DNA from: Patescibacteria group bacterium UBA5532
GTDB lineage: Bacteria > Patescibacteriota > Gracilibacteria > BD1-5 > UBA2023
Length of the DNA: 17,589 bases
Assembly (NCBI GenBank): GCA_002426885.1
Contig: DINU01000020.1
Span: 1-17,589 of the forward strand
Direction: 5' to 3'
The position numbers and the translations under genes were made by a program. The notes under the pieces were generated by a model, which was given only the letters and a program-made list of their open reading frames with translations, did no database searches and was not told the DNA's origin. Shown piece by piece: positions 1 through 7,691 of the stretch. Every line of letters begins with the position of its first letter. Within the stretch, counting starts at the first letter, position 1.

Positions 1-1020
<1,020 letters not shown>

Positions 1021-1142
1021 TATACATGCTTTTTCTTCTTATTTCTTAAAAAAGGGATGAGTATCGTAATACTTTTCTTTTTGAAGGTCTTTTTGACTCA
1101 TGGTGCGTTTTGCTTGTTCCTATAAAAATGCTACATAAAGTT

Positions 1143-1290
1143 AAGATTCTTTTTAGTGTCTTGGTGTGTATTGCGTGAAGGGTACACCTGTTCCCATTTC
1201 GAACACAGAAGTTAAGCTTCATGGCGTCGATGGTACTGCGTCACAGAACGTGGAAGAGTAGATACGCGCCAAGACTGTAAAAAGAATCTT
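1143..1290 (+). other. 5S rRNA processing stem (flanking inverted repeat)
   Basis: The 12 bases at 1143-1154 (AAGATTCTTTTT) are the exact reverse complement of 1279-1290 (AAAAAGAATCTT) and bracket the 5S rRNA. In the precursor they would extend the 5S terminal helix by 12 pairs, the kind of stalk cut by RNase E or RNase M5-type maturases. The pairing is visible; the processing role is inferred. Confidence 0.7.
1157..1276 (+). rRNA. rrf: 5S ribosomal RNA
   Basis: About 120 nt with typical 5S features: a terminal helix formed by GTCTTGG (1158-1164) and CCAAGAC (1269-1275), the loop sequence CCCATTTCGAACACAGAAGTTAAG, and a downstream GGTACTGCG segment. It follows 23S by about 135 nt in the usual rRNA operon order. 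Ends are placed by helix pairing and may be off by one or two nucleotides. Confidence 0.95.
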
Positions 1291-1295
1291 TTTTG

Positions 1296-1321
1296 TATAG
1301 AAAGAGCTTGCTCTTCCTATA
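1296..1321 (+). other. hairpin between 5S rRNA and tRNA-Arg
   Basis: The arms at 1296-1307 and 1310-1321 pair over 12 positions with one A-C mismatch. No T-run follows, so this is more likely a processing or spacer hairpin in the rRNA-tRNA precursor than a terminator. Confidence 0.4.
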
Positions 1322-1329
1322 ACTCTTCT

Positions 1330-1404
1330 GCCCGAGTAGCTCAGTGGAAGAGCAGAAGCCTTCTAAGCTTAAGGTCGTGGGTTCGATTCCCCCCTCGGGT
1401 ACCA
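1330..1404 (+). tRNA. tRNA-Arg (anticodon UCU)
   Basis: Complete cloverleaf. The acceptor stem GCCCGAG/CTCGGGT has a G-U first pair, the discriminator is A, and CCA is encoded. The D stem is GCTC/GAGC, the anticodon loop CTTCTAA gives UCU (reads AGA), and the T arm is GTGGG-TTCGATT-CCCCC. The top pair of the anticodon stem is a G-A mismatch. It lies in a tRNA cluster downstream of the rRNA genes and is probably cotranscribed with them. Confidence 0.93.
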
Positions 1405-1437
1405 CCATAAAAGTTTCGTTTCCCTTCCCGAAAATTC

Positions 1438-1514
1438 GGGCTATTAGCTCAGTTGGTTAGAGCGCTTGCTCGACATGCAAGAGGTCACTCGTTCGAGTCG
1501 AGTATAGCCCACCA
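1438..1514 (+). tRNA. tRNA-Val (anticodon GAC)
   Basis: Complete cloverleaf with acceptor stem GGGCTAT/ATAGCCC, discriminator A and encoded CCA. The anticodon stem CTTGC/GCAAG closes a seven-base loop TCGACAT, giving anticodon GAC (reads GUC and GUU). Position 33 is C, where U is nearly universal in tRNAs. The body resembles tRNA-Ile, but the anticodon is that of Val. No other loop register restores U33 without breaking the stem. Confidence 0.88.
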
Positions 1515-1534
1515 TTTCTCTCTTTTTACGATTT

Positions 1535-1611
1535 GGGTGATTAGCTCAGTTGGCTAGAGCATCTGCCTTACAAGCAGAGGGTCATTGGTTCGAATCCAAT
1601 ATCACCCACCA
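1535..1611 (+). tRNA. tRNA-Val (anticodon UAC)
   Basis: Complete cloverleaf with acceptor stem GGGTGAT/ATCACCC, discriminator A and encoded CCA. The anticodon loop CTTACAA gives UAC and has the normal U33. The T arm is ATTGG-TTCGAAT-CCAAT. It is the last gene of the rRNA-tRNA cluster and is followed 13 nt later by an intrinsic terminator. Confidence 0.95.
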
Positions 1612-1623
1612 GATAATCTCCAG

Positions 1624-1650
1624 ACTTCCTTCATATGAAGGAAGTTTTTT
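1624..1650 (+). terminator. intrinsic terminator of the rRNA-tRNA operon
   Basis: Bases 1624-1645 form a perfect 22-base inverted repeat (ACTTCCTTCAT then ATGAAGGAAGT), followed directly by a T-run to 1650. It ends the 23S-5S-tRNA transcript. From here to 1807 I see no gene and no convincing promoter. Confidence 0.85.
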
Positions 1651-1807
1651 GTTGTCTGAAAATTCTCAAGAAAAAAGACGCTCGATCCATAGTGTTTCAG
1701 ATTCTCGGAAAAATAAATCTCAGTGTATATCTGTCTTCCCTCTATCTGTCTTATCTTTTTCTTACCCTGGGGATGTACACTGTAGATATGTTTTACCCTT
1801 ATACTCT

Positions 1808-3301
1808 ATGTTCAGAAATAAAAATATTGCTCTTCTCACAGCTTCTGGAATTATATTCCTGACTGGAACGAGCGCGTACTGTATCATAACTCAGCAAGAA
1901 TCGAGTATTTCTCCTACGATACTCGAGACTGCGACAGGAGCTCAGCAGGAGGAAATCCAAAATAACCCCCTTTTTGATACGACCCTTGTACATGAGATTT
2001 CTATAGATATGACCCCGGAAACGTATCAGGAGATGATACAGGCTTATCAAAGTGACGGAGAAAAAGAGTATTTCCCCGTGAATATTACGATCGATGGCAC
2101 ACTCCTGAAAAATGTATGAATCCGTCTCAAGGGAAACTCGACTCTCAGAGAAATATTATGAGGAAGTGGGAGTATGGATGGGCCACCTCCATGAGGAAAT
2201 ACTGATTTTCCAGCTCTACCAGCGTGAATGTGAAGTGGGACACAGGGGTCAGGTATGAATCCAGGAATGATAGCATGAGGAAATCAAGGGGGATGAATTA
2301 CAGGAGATACCGAAAGTGAAAATCCTCCGTATCTTCTGAAACTTGATGAATATGTCGAAGGACAGAATTATCAGGGAATCACAAAGTTTGCACTTCGGCT
2401 CGGAAGCGATATCACGAAGCTGTCTGAGCCAGTCGCATTCGAGATTCATAGTGAACTGTGACAGATTGTACCTGAGACATCATTCGCAAAAGTGAGCCTT
2501 GGGGACAATGTGGACGAGCTCTATAGTCTGAGTGAAATCATTGATGATACATACATTGAGAAATATTTCTGAACGGATGAGGGATATCTCTTTAAAGCAG
2601 GGAATTTCGTAAACTTTATCTATGTGGGTGATGATGCGAGCGAGTATGAGGAGGATTTTGAGCTGAAAATGGGGGATTCGGGGCGGGCATATAAAAAACT
2701 CATCGCACTTATGGATTTCGTATCCAATTCGAGTGATGTTGACTTTGCAGAAGATCTCTGGAGTTATATCGACCAGGATTCTTTTATCACGATGATAGCA
2801 CTCGATGAGCTTTTGCATAACACAGATTCATTCTCGGGAATGGGAAGTAATTATTATCTTTACTACAGTCTTTCTGAGGAGAAATTTTATATCCTGTCGT
2901 GGGATCAGAATCTGGCGATTATCGGGATGGGGGGAGGAAAATGATGAAATAGAGCGGAAAATATGAGTGGCTCATGAGCTTTCGGAAGCGGAAGGCAGGC
3001 ACCATCAGATTTTGTGAATATGCCTTTCATGGGGGCCGGAGGGGGAAGTCTGGGACAAAATACACAAAATGATCTGAAAGACCGATTTTTTGCAAATGAG
3101 GCTTTTTCACAGATGTATAATACACGGCTCGAAGCGCTTCGCACTCAGATCTTCGGAGCGAATGGGCTCGGAATACAGACGGTAGAAAGACTGAGTTCGG
3201 TCGTGGAGACATATATACAGAAGACAGGACTGATAGAAACTAAGGATTATGAGACGGCAAAACAAAAATTTCTTTCTTTTTTTGAAGATTCAGAAAAATA
3301 A
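1808..3301 (+). CDS. CotH-like (spore-coat kinase family) secreted or anchored protein
   Basis: With UGA = Gly this is one 497-residue protein with 12 in-frame UGA codons, ending in TAA. Residues about 8-28 (IALLTASGIIFLTGTSAYCI) form a hydrophobic signal or anchor segment, so the rest is probably extracytoplasmic. CotH-family hallmarks follow: R-L-K-G-N-S-T-L near residue 105-112, then L-D-E-L-L-H-N-T-D with N-Y-Y-L-Y and S-W-D-Q-N near 338-376, matching the family's metal and ATP-binding core. Two Gly/Pro/Met-rich stretches interrupt it, one right after KGNSTL and one after W-D-Q-N-L; the second is common in bacterial CotH proteins. CotH proteins are atypical kinases, studied in Bacillus spores and as a fungal surface protein; the role in a CPR cell is unknown. 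The ATG was chosen because it begins the hydrophobic segment. It has no Shine-Dalgarno sequence. Confidence 0.75.
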
Positions 3302-3318
3302 GTGGAGAATGTATAATA

Positions 3319-3346
3319 TTGAGAAAAATTAGAAACCACTTATAAT
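3319..3346 (+). promoter_or_regulatory. promoter of the small membrane protein gene
   Basis: TTGAGA (3319-3324), 16-nt spacer, TATAAT (3341-3346). The expected start near 3353 leaves a 15-nt leader before the ATG at 3368. The same TTGnnn-N16-TAnnnT layout recurs upstream of several other genes here. Confidence 0.65.
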
Positions 3347-3367
3347 GGCGTCACTTTTTTCCTTCCC

Positions 3368-3802
3368 ATGCAGTCATCATATCGACCATGGCATCGTCCT
3401 CTTGTCGGCATTATTATGCTTCTCCTCTGCTCTGTAGGAGTCTATGATTTTCTCATGATACATATGGGAAATGAAGCATATATGAGCTCTATCCAGTCAA
3501 CGGGGAATATCGTCGCATATTTCTCGGACTATCCGATCCCTCTCTCGATTATCTGGGGTGTAAATGTATTCGCGGGTTTCTGAGCGGCGCTTCTTCTCCT
3601 CTTTCGATCGCGTTTTACGGTCTCATTCGCTCTCGCTTCCCTTGTCGCTATGGTGATTCTCGACTGTGTTACGTTCGGATTCCGAGATCGATGGAATGTA
3701 TTCGGACCTTCGATTTCTCTCTTCGATCTATCGATCCTGCTCATTACTCTGGGATTCTATTTCTATACTCGTTCTCTATCTCGGAAGTGAGCATTTGTGT
3801 AG
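3368..3802 (+). CDS. small four-helix membrane protein of unknown function
   Basis: A 144-residue protein with two in-frame UGA codons (3581 and 3788), ending in TAG. Four hydrophobic segments are visible: about residues 11-30 (LVGIIMLLLCSVGVYDFLMI), 55-82 including G-A-A-L-L-L-L-F, 86-103 (VSFALASLVAMVILDCV), and 118-134 (LFDLSILLITLGFYFYT), with short loops and a basic tail. The N-terminal P-W-H-R-P-L-V-G and the N-E-A-Y segment recall small membrane proteins that are sometimes loosely annotated 'sugar transporter', but I cannot assign a function. It has its own promoter 15 nt upstream and does not seem to be operonic with the CotH gene. Confidence 0.75.
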
Positions 3803-3818
3803 ACCGAGCGTTAAAAAC

Positions 3819-3846
3819 TTGCAAAGAATCGACTATTGTGTATATT
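3819..3846 (+). promoter_or_regulatory. promoter of the proC-proA-proB operon
   Basis: TTGCAA (3819-3824), 16-nt spacer, TATATT (3841-3846). The expected start near 3853 would give a leader of about 157 nt before proC, long enough for the attenuator described separately. Confidence 0.55.
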
Positions 3847-3869
3847 CACTCTCAGTAATATCTTGCGAT

Positions 3870-3935
3870 ATGCAGACACACTTTTTTCTCTTCCCGCGAC
3901 CGTTTCAGCACTATTTCTTGAAAATGGTATTTTAA
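3870..3935 (+). CDS. possible leader peptide of the pro operon (21 aa)
   Basis: A short frame starting MQTHFFLFPRPF, with Pro at positions 9 and 11 and six Phe in 21 residues, ending in TAA at 3933-3935. It lies between the predicted promoter and a terminator, upstream of proline biosynthesis genes. Its last codons cover 3919-3926, which can pair with 3963-3970 and so block the terminator. This is the arrangement expected of a ribosome-coupled attenuator. Two Pro codons are few for such a peptide and the Phe richness is unexplained, so the call is tentative. Confidence 0.35.
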   Translation: MQTHFFLFPRPFQHYFLKMVF

Positions 3936-3959
3936 CGGCATAGAGAAATCAAGCGTTAC

Positions 3960-3991
3960 AGTCATTTTCAGAAAATGGAAATGACTTTTTT
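3960..3991 (+). terminator. leader terminator (attenuator) before proC
   Basis: The arms AGTCATTTTC (3960-3969) and GGAAATGACT (3977-3986) form a 10-bp stem with one U-G pair and a 7-nt loop, followed by six Ts (3986-3991). It sits 18 nt before the proC ATG and downstream of the only promoter seen for the operon, so it would cut off proCAB transcription unless prevented. It could instead be the terminator of the preceding membrane-protein gene, about 160 nt upstream. Confidence 0.65.
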
Positions 3992-4009
3992 ATATGTAAA
4001 TTACACACT

Positions 4010-4789
4010 ATGATCATACAATTTCTATGATGCGGAAATATGGGGAAAATTATTCTTCAGGCAGCTATATGAGCTGGTATTGATACCAAAGATATTTTCG
4101 TACAAACAAAAACCCTTGTAAAAAGTAGTTCCCTGAAAGAAAAATATAAGATTAACATATGACTACATAGTCATGCAGACGTGGTTATACTTGCGATAAA
4201 ACCCCAACAAATCAATGAAATCAATTTACAGTTCTTCAGAAAAGATGCACTGTTTATATCGATAATGGCGGGAGCACAAATAAAAACTATACAAGAGAAA
4301 ATACTGTGACAGAAGATTATTCGCGCCATGCCAAATACCCCAGCACAAGTATGATGTTGAGTTATTTGATATATATGTACCTCTGAAGTACTCCGACATG
4401 AGATGCAAACTTTTATAGATATATTTGATCACACATGAACACTAATCCCTTGCCGTACAGAAGATGAGATAGATAAAATCACTGCGCTTTCCTGATCATG
4501 ACCGGCTTATTATTATCTATTTACTGAGATAATGGAAGAAAAAGCAAGAAAAATGTGATTGAGTGAGCATGTATCAAGCACTCTCGCTAAAAATGTATTT
4601 ATATGAGCCTCTCAACTTCTGCAAGCATCACGTGTAACTCCTCATGAACTACGAAAAAATATCACTTCCCCAGGAGGAACAACAGAGGTGGCAATAAGGA
4701 ATTTTATGGAACATTGATTTCAACAAATCATTGAACAATCTATCGAAAAAGCGTATCAAAGAGCGCAAGAATTACATTCTAACCCATAA
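4010..4789 (+). CDS. proC: pyrroline-5-carboxylate reductase
   Basis: Last step of proline synthesis: NAD(P)H-dependent reduction of 1-pyrroline-5-carboxylate to proline in the cytoplasm. The protein has 259 residues (about 270 is usual) and 13 UGA-encoded glycines, more than its GGN glycines. The N-terminal Rossmann motif is G7-C-G-N-M-G12, with Gly7 encoded by UGA. A-I-K-P-Q lies near residue 71 and A-M-P-N-T-P near 112. The catalytic and dimer region has L160-S-G-S-G-P-A-Y-Y, with both glycines encoded by UGA, and T219-S-P-G-G-T-T. It is the first gene of proC-proA-proB, with a 5-nt gap to proA. AUA and other AT-rich codons are common, unlike proB. There is no Shine-Dalgarno sequence; the ATG directly precedes the nucleotide-binding strand. 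Confidence 0.95.
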
Positions 4790-4794
4790 ACATT

Positions 4795-5997
4795 ATGACT
4801 GCAATCGAAGATATACAGGCTACAAAGTATGTCTCAAAAGATATGAATATTATTTCATTTCAGAAGAGAAATGATATTATTACCACCCTGTGAAAACAGT
4901 TGTGACTCTGTATCGATCGGATAAAAGAAGAGAATACAAAAGACCTACTCATGATGGATATATGCGATCCTATGTATGATAGATTACTTCTGACCGATGC
5001 ACGAATATTATCTATGATTCAGTGATGTAAAATATTAGCATCCATGGATGATCCACTTAAAAAGTATGACATGGAGAAAGGCTTTATAACAAAAGAATGA
5101 TTGCATATTCAGAAGATAGGAGTTCCTTTATGAGTTGTAGCGTGTATATACGAATCACGACCAAATGTAACTATCGATATTGTAACCATGTGCATAAAGT
5201 CGGGAAATGCTGTTATTCTTCGAGGATGAAAAGAAGCAAGACACACGAATAAAATACTTGTTGATATTGCAAAAGATGTATTACAAAGATATAATCTTGA
5301 TGAAAGAGTTATATGTAATTTTCCCCTGGATCGCAAATATCTAAAATATTTATATAACGCAGTTTGACTTATCGATGTTATTATCCCAAGATGATGAAAG
5401 TGACTTATTGATAGTGTAAGAAAATATTCACATATCCCCGTTATAGAGACATGAGCAGGGGTCGTGCATATTTATCTTGATGATGATATTGGTAATATGC
5501 AAGAAAGGGCGGTAGAAATCATAGCAAATGCAAAACTGAGTCGTCCATCCGTCTGTAATGCGCTTGATACATTGATTATAAATACATGACTTGGAGATAA
5601 TCGAATACGCGATATTCTGCGAAATCTACAGAATCAATGAATTAAAATCATAACGACGGGGCAAGATTATTCCAAAGAACATTTATCATCTGATTTAAAT
5701 ATCAAATACGTCCATGATATCAAGGGAGCTATGCAACATATAGAAGAATTCTCCTCCAAACATAGTGATTGTATAATAACGGAAAATAACGATAAAGCAG
5801 AGTTATTTTTTAAGATGATTAATTCCTCTGTCGTATATCTCAATACCTCAACGCGCTTTTCGGATGGGTACTGCTTTGGATATTGATGAGAGATATGAAT
5901 ATCCACCCAGAAGCTCCATGCAAGATGACCCATGTGAGCCCAGAGTCTTGTGACGTACAAATACAGGGTAGAGTCCGATTACTGCATACGAAAATAA
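4795..5997 (+). CDS. proA: gamma-glutamyl phosphate reductase (glutamate-5-semialdehyde dehydrogenase)
   Basis: Second step of proline synthesis: NADPH-dependent reduction of gamma-glutamyl phosphate to glutamate-5-semialdehyde. 400 residues with 18 UGA glycines, ending in TAA. Family motifs run in order: E-S-R-P-N-V-T near residue 120, K-S-G-N-A-V-I-L-R-G-G-K-E-A near 137-150, V-I-E-T-G-A-G-V-V-H, the catalytic Cys254 in R-P-S-V-C-N-A-L-D-T-L, and near the C-terminus R-F-S-D-G-Y then G-G-E-I-G-I-S-T-Q-K-L-H-A-R-G-P. The glycines in GGEIG and ARGP are encoded by UGA, strong support for the recoding. The gene lies between proC (5-nt gap) and proB (22-nt gap), and shares proC's AT-rich codon use. 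Confidence 0.96.
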
Positions 5998-6019
5998 TTT
6001 ACTTAATAAATACAGTTAC

Positions 6020-7081
6020 ATGACCACCAAAACCGTCGTGATCAAAATCTGATCCAACATACTGACATGAGATAATGGACTCGATCTCACGACACTCGAG
6101 CGTCTCGTGGAGCATATCAGTGAGTTCCAGCATGCTGGGAATTCCGTTCTTCTCGTGAGCTCATGAGCGGTCGCTATGGGAAAGAAAATCCTCGGAATGG
6201 AACATATAAAATGAATGACCGAGACAGAATGTGGTCAGCTTTTTTCGAGTGTATGACAGGTATCGCTCGTGGAAGTCTATAAGCATCTTTTTCACGCACA
6301 GGATCTCCACATATCGCAGGCACTTCTCACACGAAGGGACTTCAGCGATCGAGAACGATATAATTCTATGAAGCGTGTCCTGATGACGAGTCTCACTCTG
6401 GGGATTATCCCTATCATAAATGAAAATGATGTCCTCACACCCGAGGAACTGGATTTCTCTGATAATGATGAGCTCGCATCACTCGTGAGTGCGATGGTGC
6501 ACGCGGATATGCTGATTATCCTGTCGAATATCGACGGACTATACGATGTATATCCAGGATGAAATCTCATGAAGCATGTCGACTCGATCGATGAGAATAT
6601 CCTCGGAATGGTATCGAAAGAAAAATCGAGCTTCTGAAAAGGGTGAATGGAGAGCAAGCTCAAGACTGGGAAATTAATGATCGATCTCTGAATTCGGCTC
6701 TATATCGCGAATGGGAAACATCCAGATACCCTGAGGCAGATTTTTTCCTGAGAAAATCCCGGGACTCTTTTCGAGGCGAAGGAGGGGAATACGGTCGACT
6801 CGATACGAAAATGGCTCCGTGCATGAGCTGTTCCAGCATGAAGACTACAGGTCAGTACGATCATCGCGGATCTTCTGAAAGCTGGAAAGCGAGCATCACT
6901 TCTCGAGATATGAGTCGAACAAGTCGATATCCACTTCTCGAAGTGAGATGTCATCGAAGTGACCGATACGGAAGGACTTCGTATCGGGTACGGAATCGCG
7001 AAGATCCATTCGCATGAGATCGACAAGAACTCGAACGATAGAAAAATCGTCATTCACACGAATTATTTCATACAGGTGTAG
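6020..7081 (+). CDS. proB: glutamate 5-kinase with C-terminal PUA domain
   Basis: First committed step of proline synthesis: ATP-dependent phosphorylation of glutamate, with the product passed to ProA. 353 residues with 14 UGA glycines, ending in TAG. The amino-acid kinase domain (about 1-255) has V-V-I-K9-I-G-S-N, V-S-S-G-A-V near residue 46-51, P-I-I-N134-E-N-D, D-N-D-E-L-A-S, S-N-I-D-G-L-Y, and G-K-G-G-M-E-S-K-L in place of the usual GTGGM-K motif. A PUA domain follows (about 270-345: R-A-G-A-V-P-A-G then F-S-K-G-D-V-I-E-V), as in E. coli ProB; feedback inhibition by proline is therefore possible. Codons (CTC, TCG, GAG, ATC) are richer in C and G than in proC and proA. It converges on the next gene with only 3 nt between the stops. 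Confidence 0.95.
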
Positions 7082-7084
7082 ATA

Positions 7085-7357
7085 CTAATCTCCAGGGTTA
7101 TCGTAGTATTTTTTTAGTGGTGAGGGGAGTGGGATGTTGAGCCCGTGCAGGCGGGCAGCAAGGGCTGTACGAATTATGCCTGTTGTCTGCGAGTAGTCTT
7201 GAAAAGGTGGCTCTTCGATAAGATTGTTCTTTGAGAGTACTCTATAGGTAGCCCCATCACCCAGTATTTTGATGGCTCTCCCGAAATTACCCTGTATAGC
7301 ATTTTCTGTGTTGTTGTGGTTCTGAAAAAAGGTGTTGATGGTAGGGGTTTGGTTCAT
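7085..7357 (-). CDS. small protein of unknown function (90 aa)
   Basis: The frame starts MNQTPTINTFFQNHNN, contains F-G-R-A-I-K-I-L-G-D-G-A-T-Y-R, and ends P-L-K-K-Y-Y-D-N-P-G-D. A GTG at 7396 would extend it by 13 residues, but a TATACT box would then overlap the start, so ATG 7357 is preferred. No membrane segment or known motif is seen. All seven glycines use GGN codons and none uses UGA. The codons ACC, AAC, GCC and CAC are frequent, unlike the flanking genes. It is convergent with proB and lies just downstream of the tracrRNA on the same strand. I do not recognise the family. Low complexity is absent and the frame stays open with varied composition, so it is probably real but not certain. 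Confidence 0.5.
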   Translation of the reverse strand: MNQTPTINTFFQNHNNTENAIQGNFGRAIKILGDGATYRVLSKNNLIEEPPFQDYSQTTGIIRTALAARLHGLNIPLPSPLKKYYDNPGD

Positions 7358-7396
7358 ATGCTCTAGTTTTTGATAAAACGAACAGAGTATAATCAC

Positions 7397-7523
7397 TTTC
7401 TTTTAAAAAAAAATCAATTTCCAGGAATTATGATGTGGTTATGATTGATTTCCCGACTTGGCACAGGAAGTTCATCATGAATATCGCCTCTTTTCAAAGA
7501 TTTCACTACAGATATTGGCACAT
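7397..7523. other. intergenic stretch between small gene and tracrRNA
   Basis: No gene or clear RNA structure found. A plus-strand TATAAT at 7388-7393 has no -35 at a suitable distance (TTGATA is only 12 nt upstream), so I do not call a promoter. A plus-strand frame crossing this stretch looks like a shadow of the tracrRNA. Confidence 0.3.
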
Positions 7524-7546
7524 AAAAAAACACCCTCTCAGGCGTT
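7524..7546 (-). terminator. tracrRNA terminator
   Basis: In minus-strand sense, arms AACGCCT and GGGTGTT enclose a GAGA tetraloop and are followed by a run of Ts (plus-strand A-run 7524-7530). The stem includes two G-U pairs. It marks the 3' end of the tracrRNA. Confidence 0.75.
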
Positions 7547-7649
7547 ATGTAAAGTTTTTCGGGTTACCCGTTACCAGGAATATCCGACGGCGCTTTATCG
7601 CCTTATTTCAGATTGCCTACAAAAAACCGTTCGATTTGTTTTCTGTAAC
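7524..7649 (-). ncRNA. tracrRNA of the type II CRISPR-Cas system
   Basis: On the minus strand the RNA begins near 7649 and carries the anti-repeat complement at 7605-7640. Aligned base for base on the plus strand, this segment matches the crRNA-sense repeat at 29 of 36 positions: TTTCAGATTGCCTACAAA and CGTTCGAT are intact, with mismatches at repeat positions 1, 20, 22, 23, 32, 34 and 35. It would pair with the crRNA through an 18-bp and an 8-bp helix around a small internal loop. Downstream come a GGCG/CGCC hairpin, a CGGG/CCCG hairpin, and a terminator with arms AACGCCT and GGGTGTT, a GAGA loop and seven Ts (ending at 7524). The gene lies directly upstream of cas9 but on the opposite strand. 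Length, about 126 nt, depends on the predicted promoter. Confidence 0.85.
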
Positions 7650-7662
7650 TTTTGCATATTAT
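7636..7662 (+). promoter_or_regulatory. weak candidate cas9 promoter
   Basis: TTGTTT (7636-7641), 15-nt spacer, TATTAT (7657-7662), giving a start near 7669 and a leader of about 23 nt. It overlaps the tracrRNA promoter on the other strand. The match is weak, and spacing is one shorter than in the other promoters here. Confidence 0.25.
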
Positions 7663-7683
7663 GGAAAAGATTTATTTTTTCAA
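7656..7683 (-). promoter_or_regulatory. tracrRNA promoter
   Basis: On the minus strand TTGAAA (7678-7683), 16-nt spacer, TAATAT (7656-7661). Transcription would start near 7649, about 10-15 nt before the anti-repeat. Spacing equals that of the other promoters in the window; the -10 matches TATAAT at only four positions. Confidence 0.5.
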
Positions 7684-7691
7684 ATTTTTTT

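Noticed and set aside
1550..1807. Upstream extension of the CotH frame to 1550.
   Set aside because: It runs through tRNA-Val(UAC) and the terminator. The ATG at 1808 directly precedes the signal segment.
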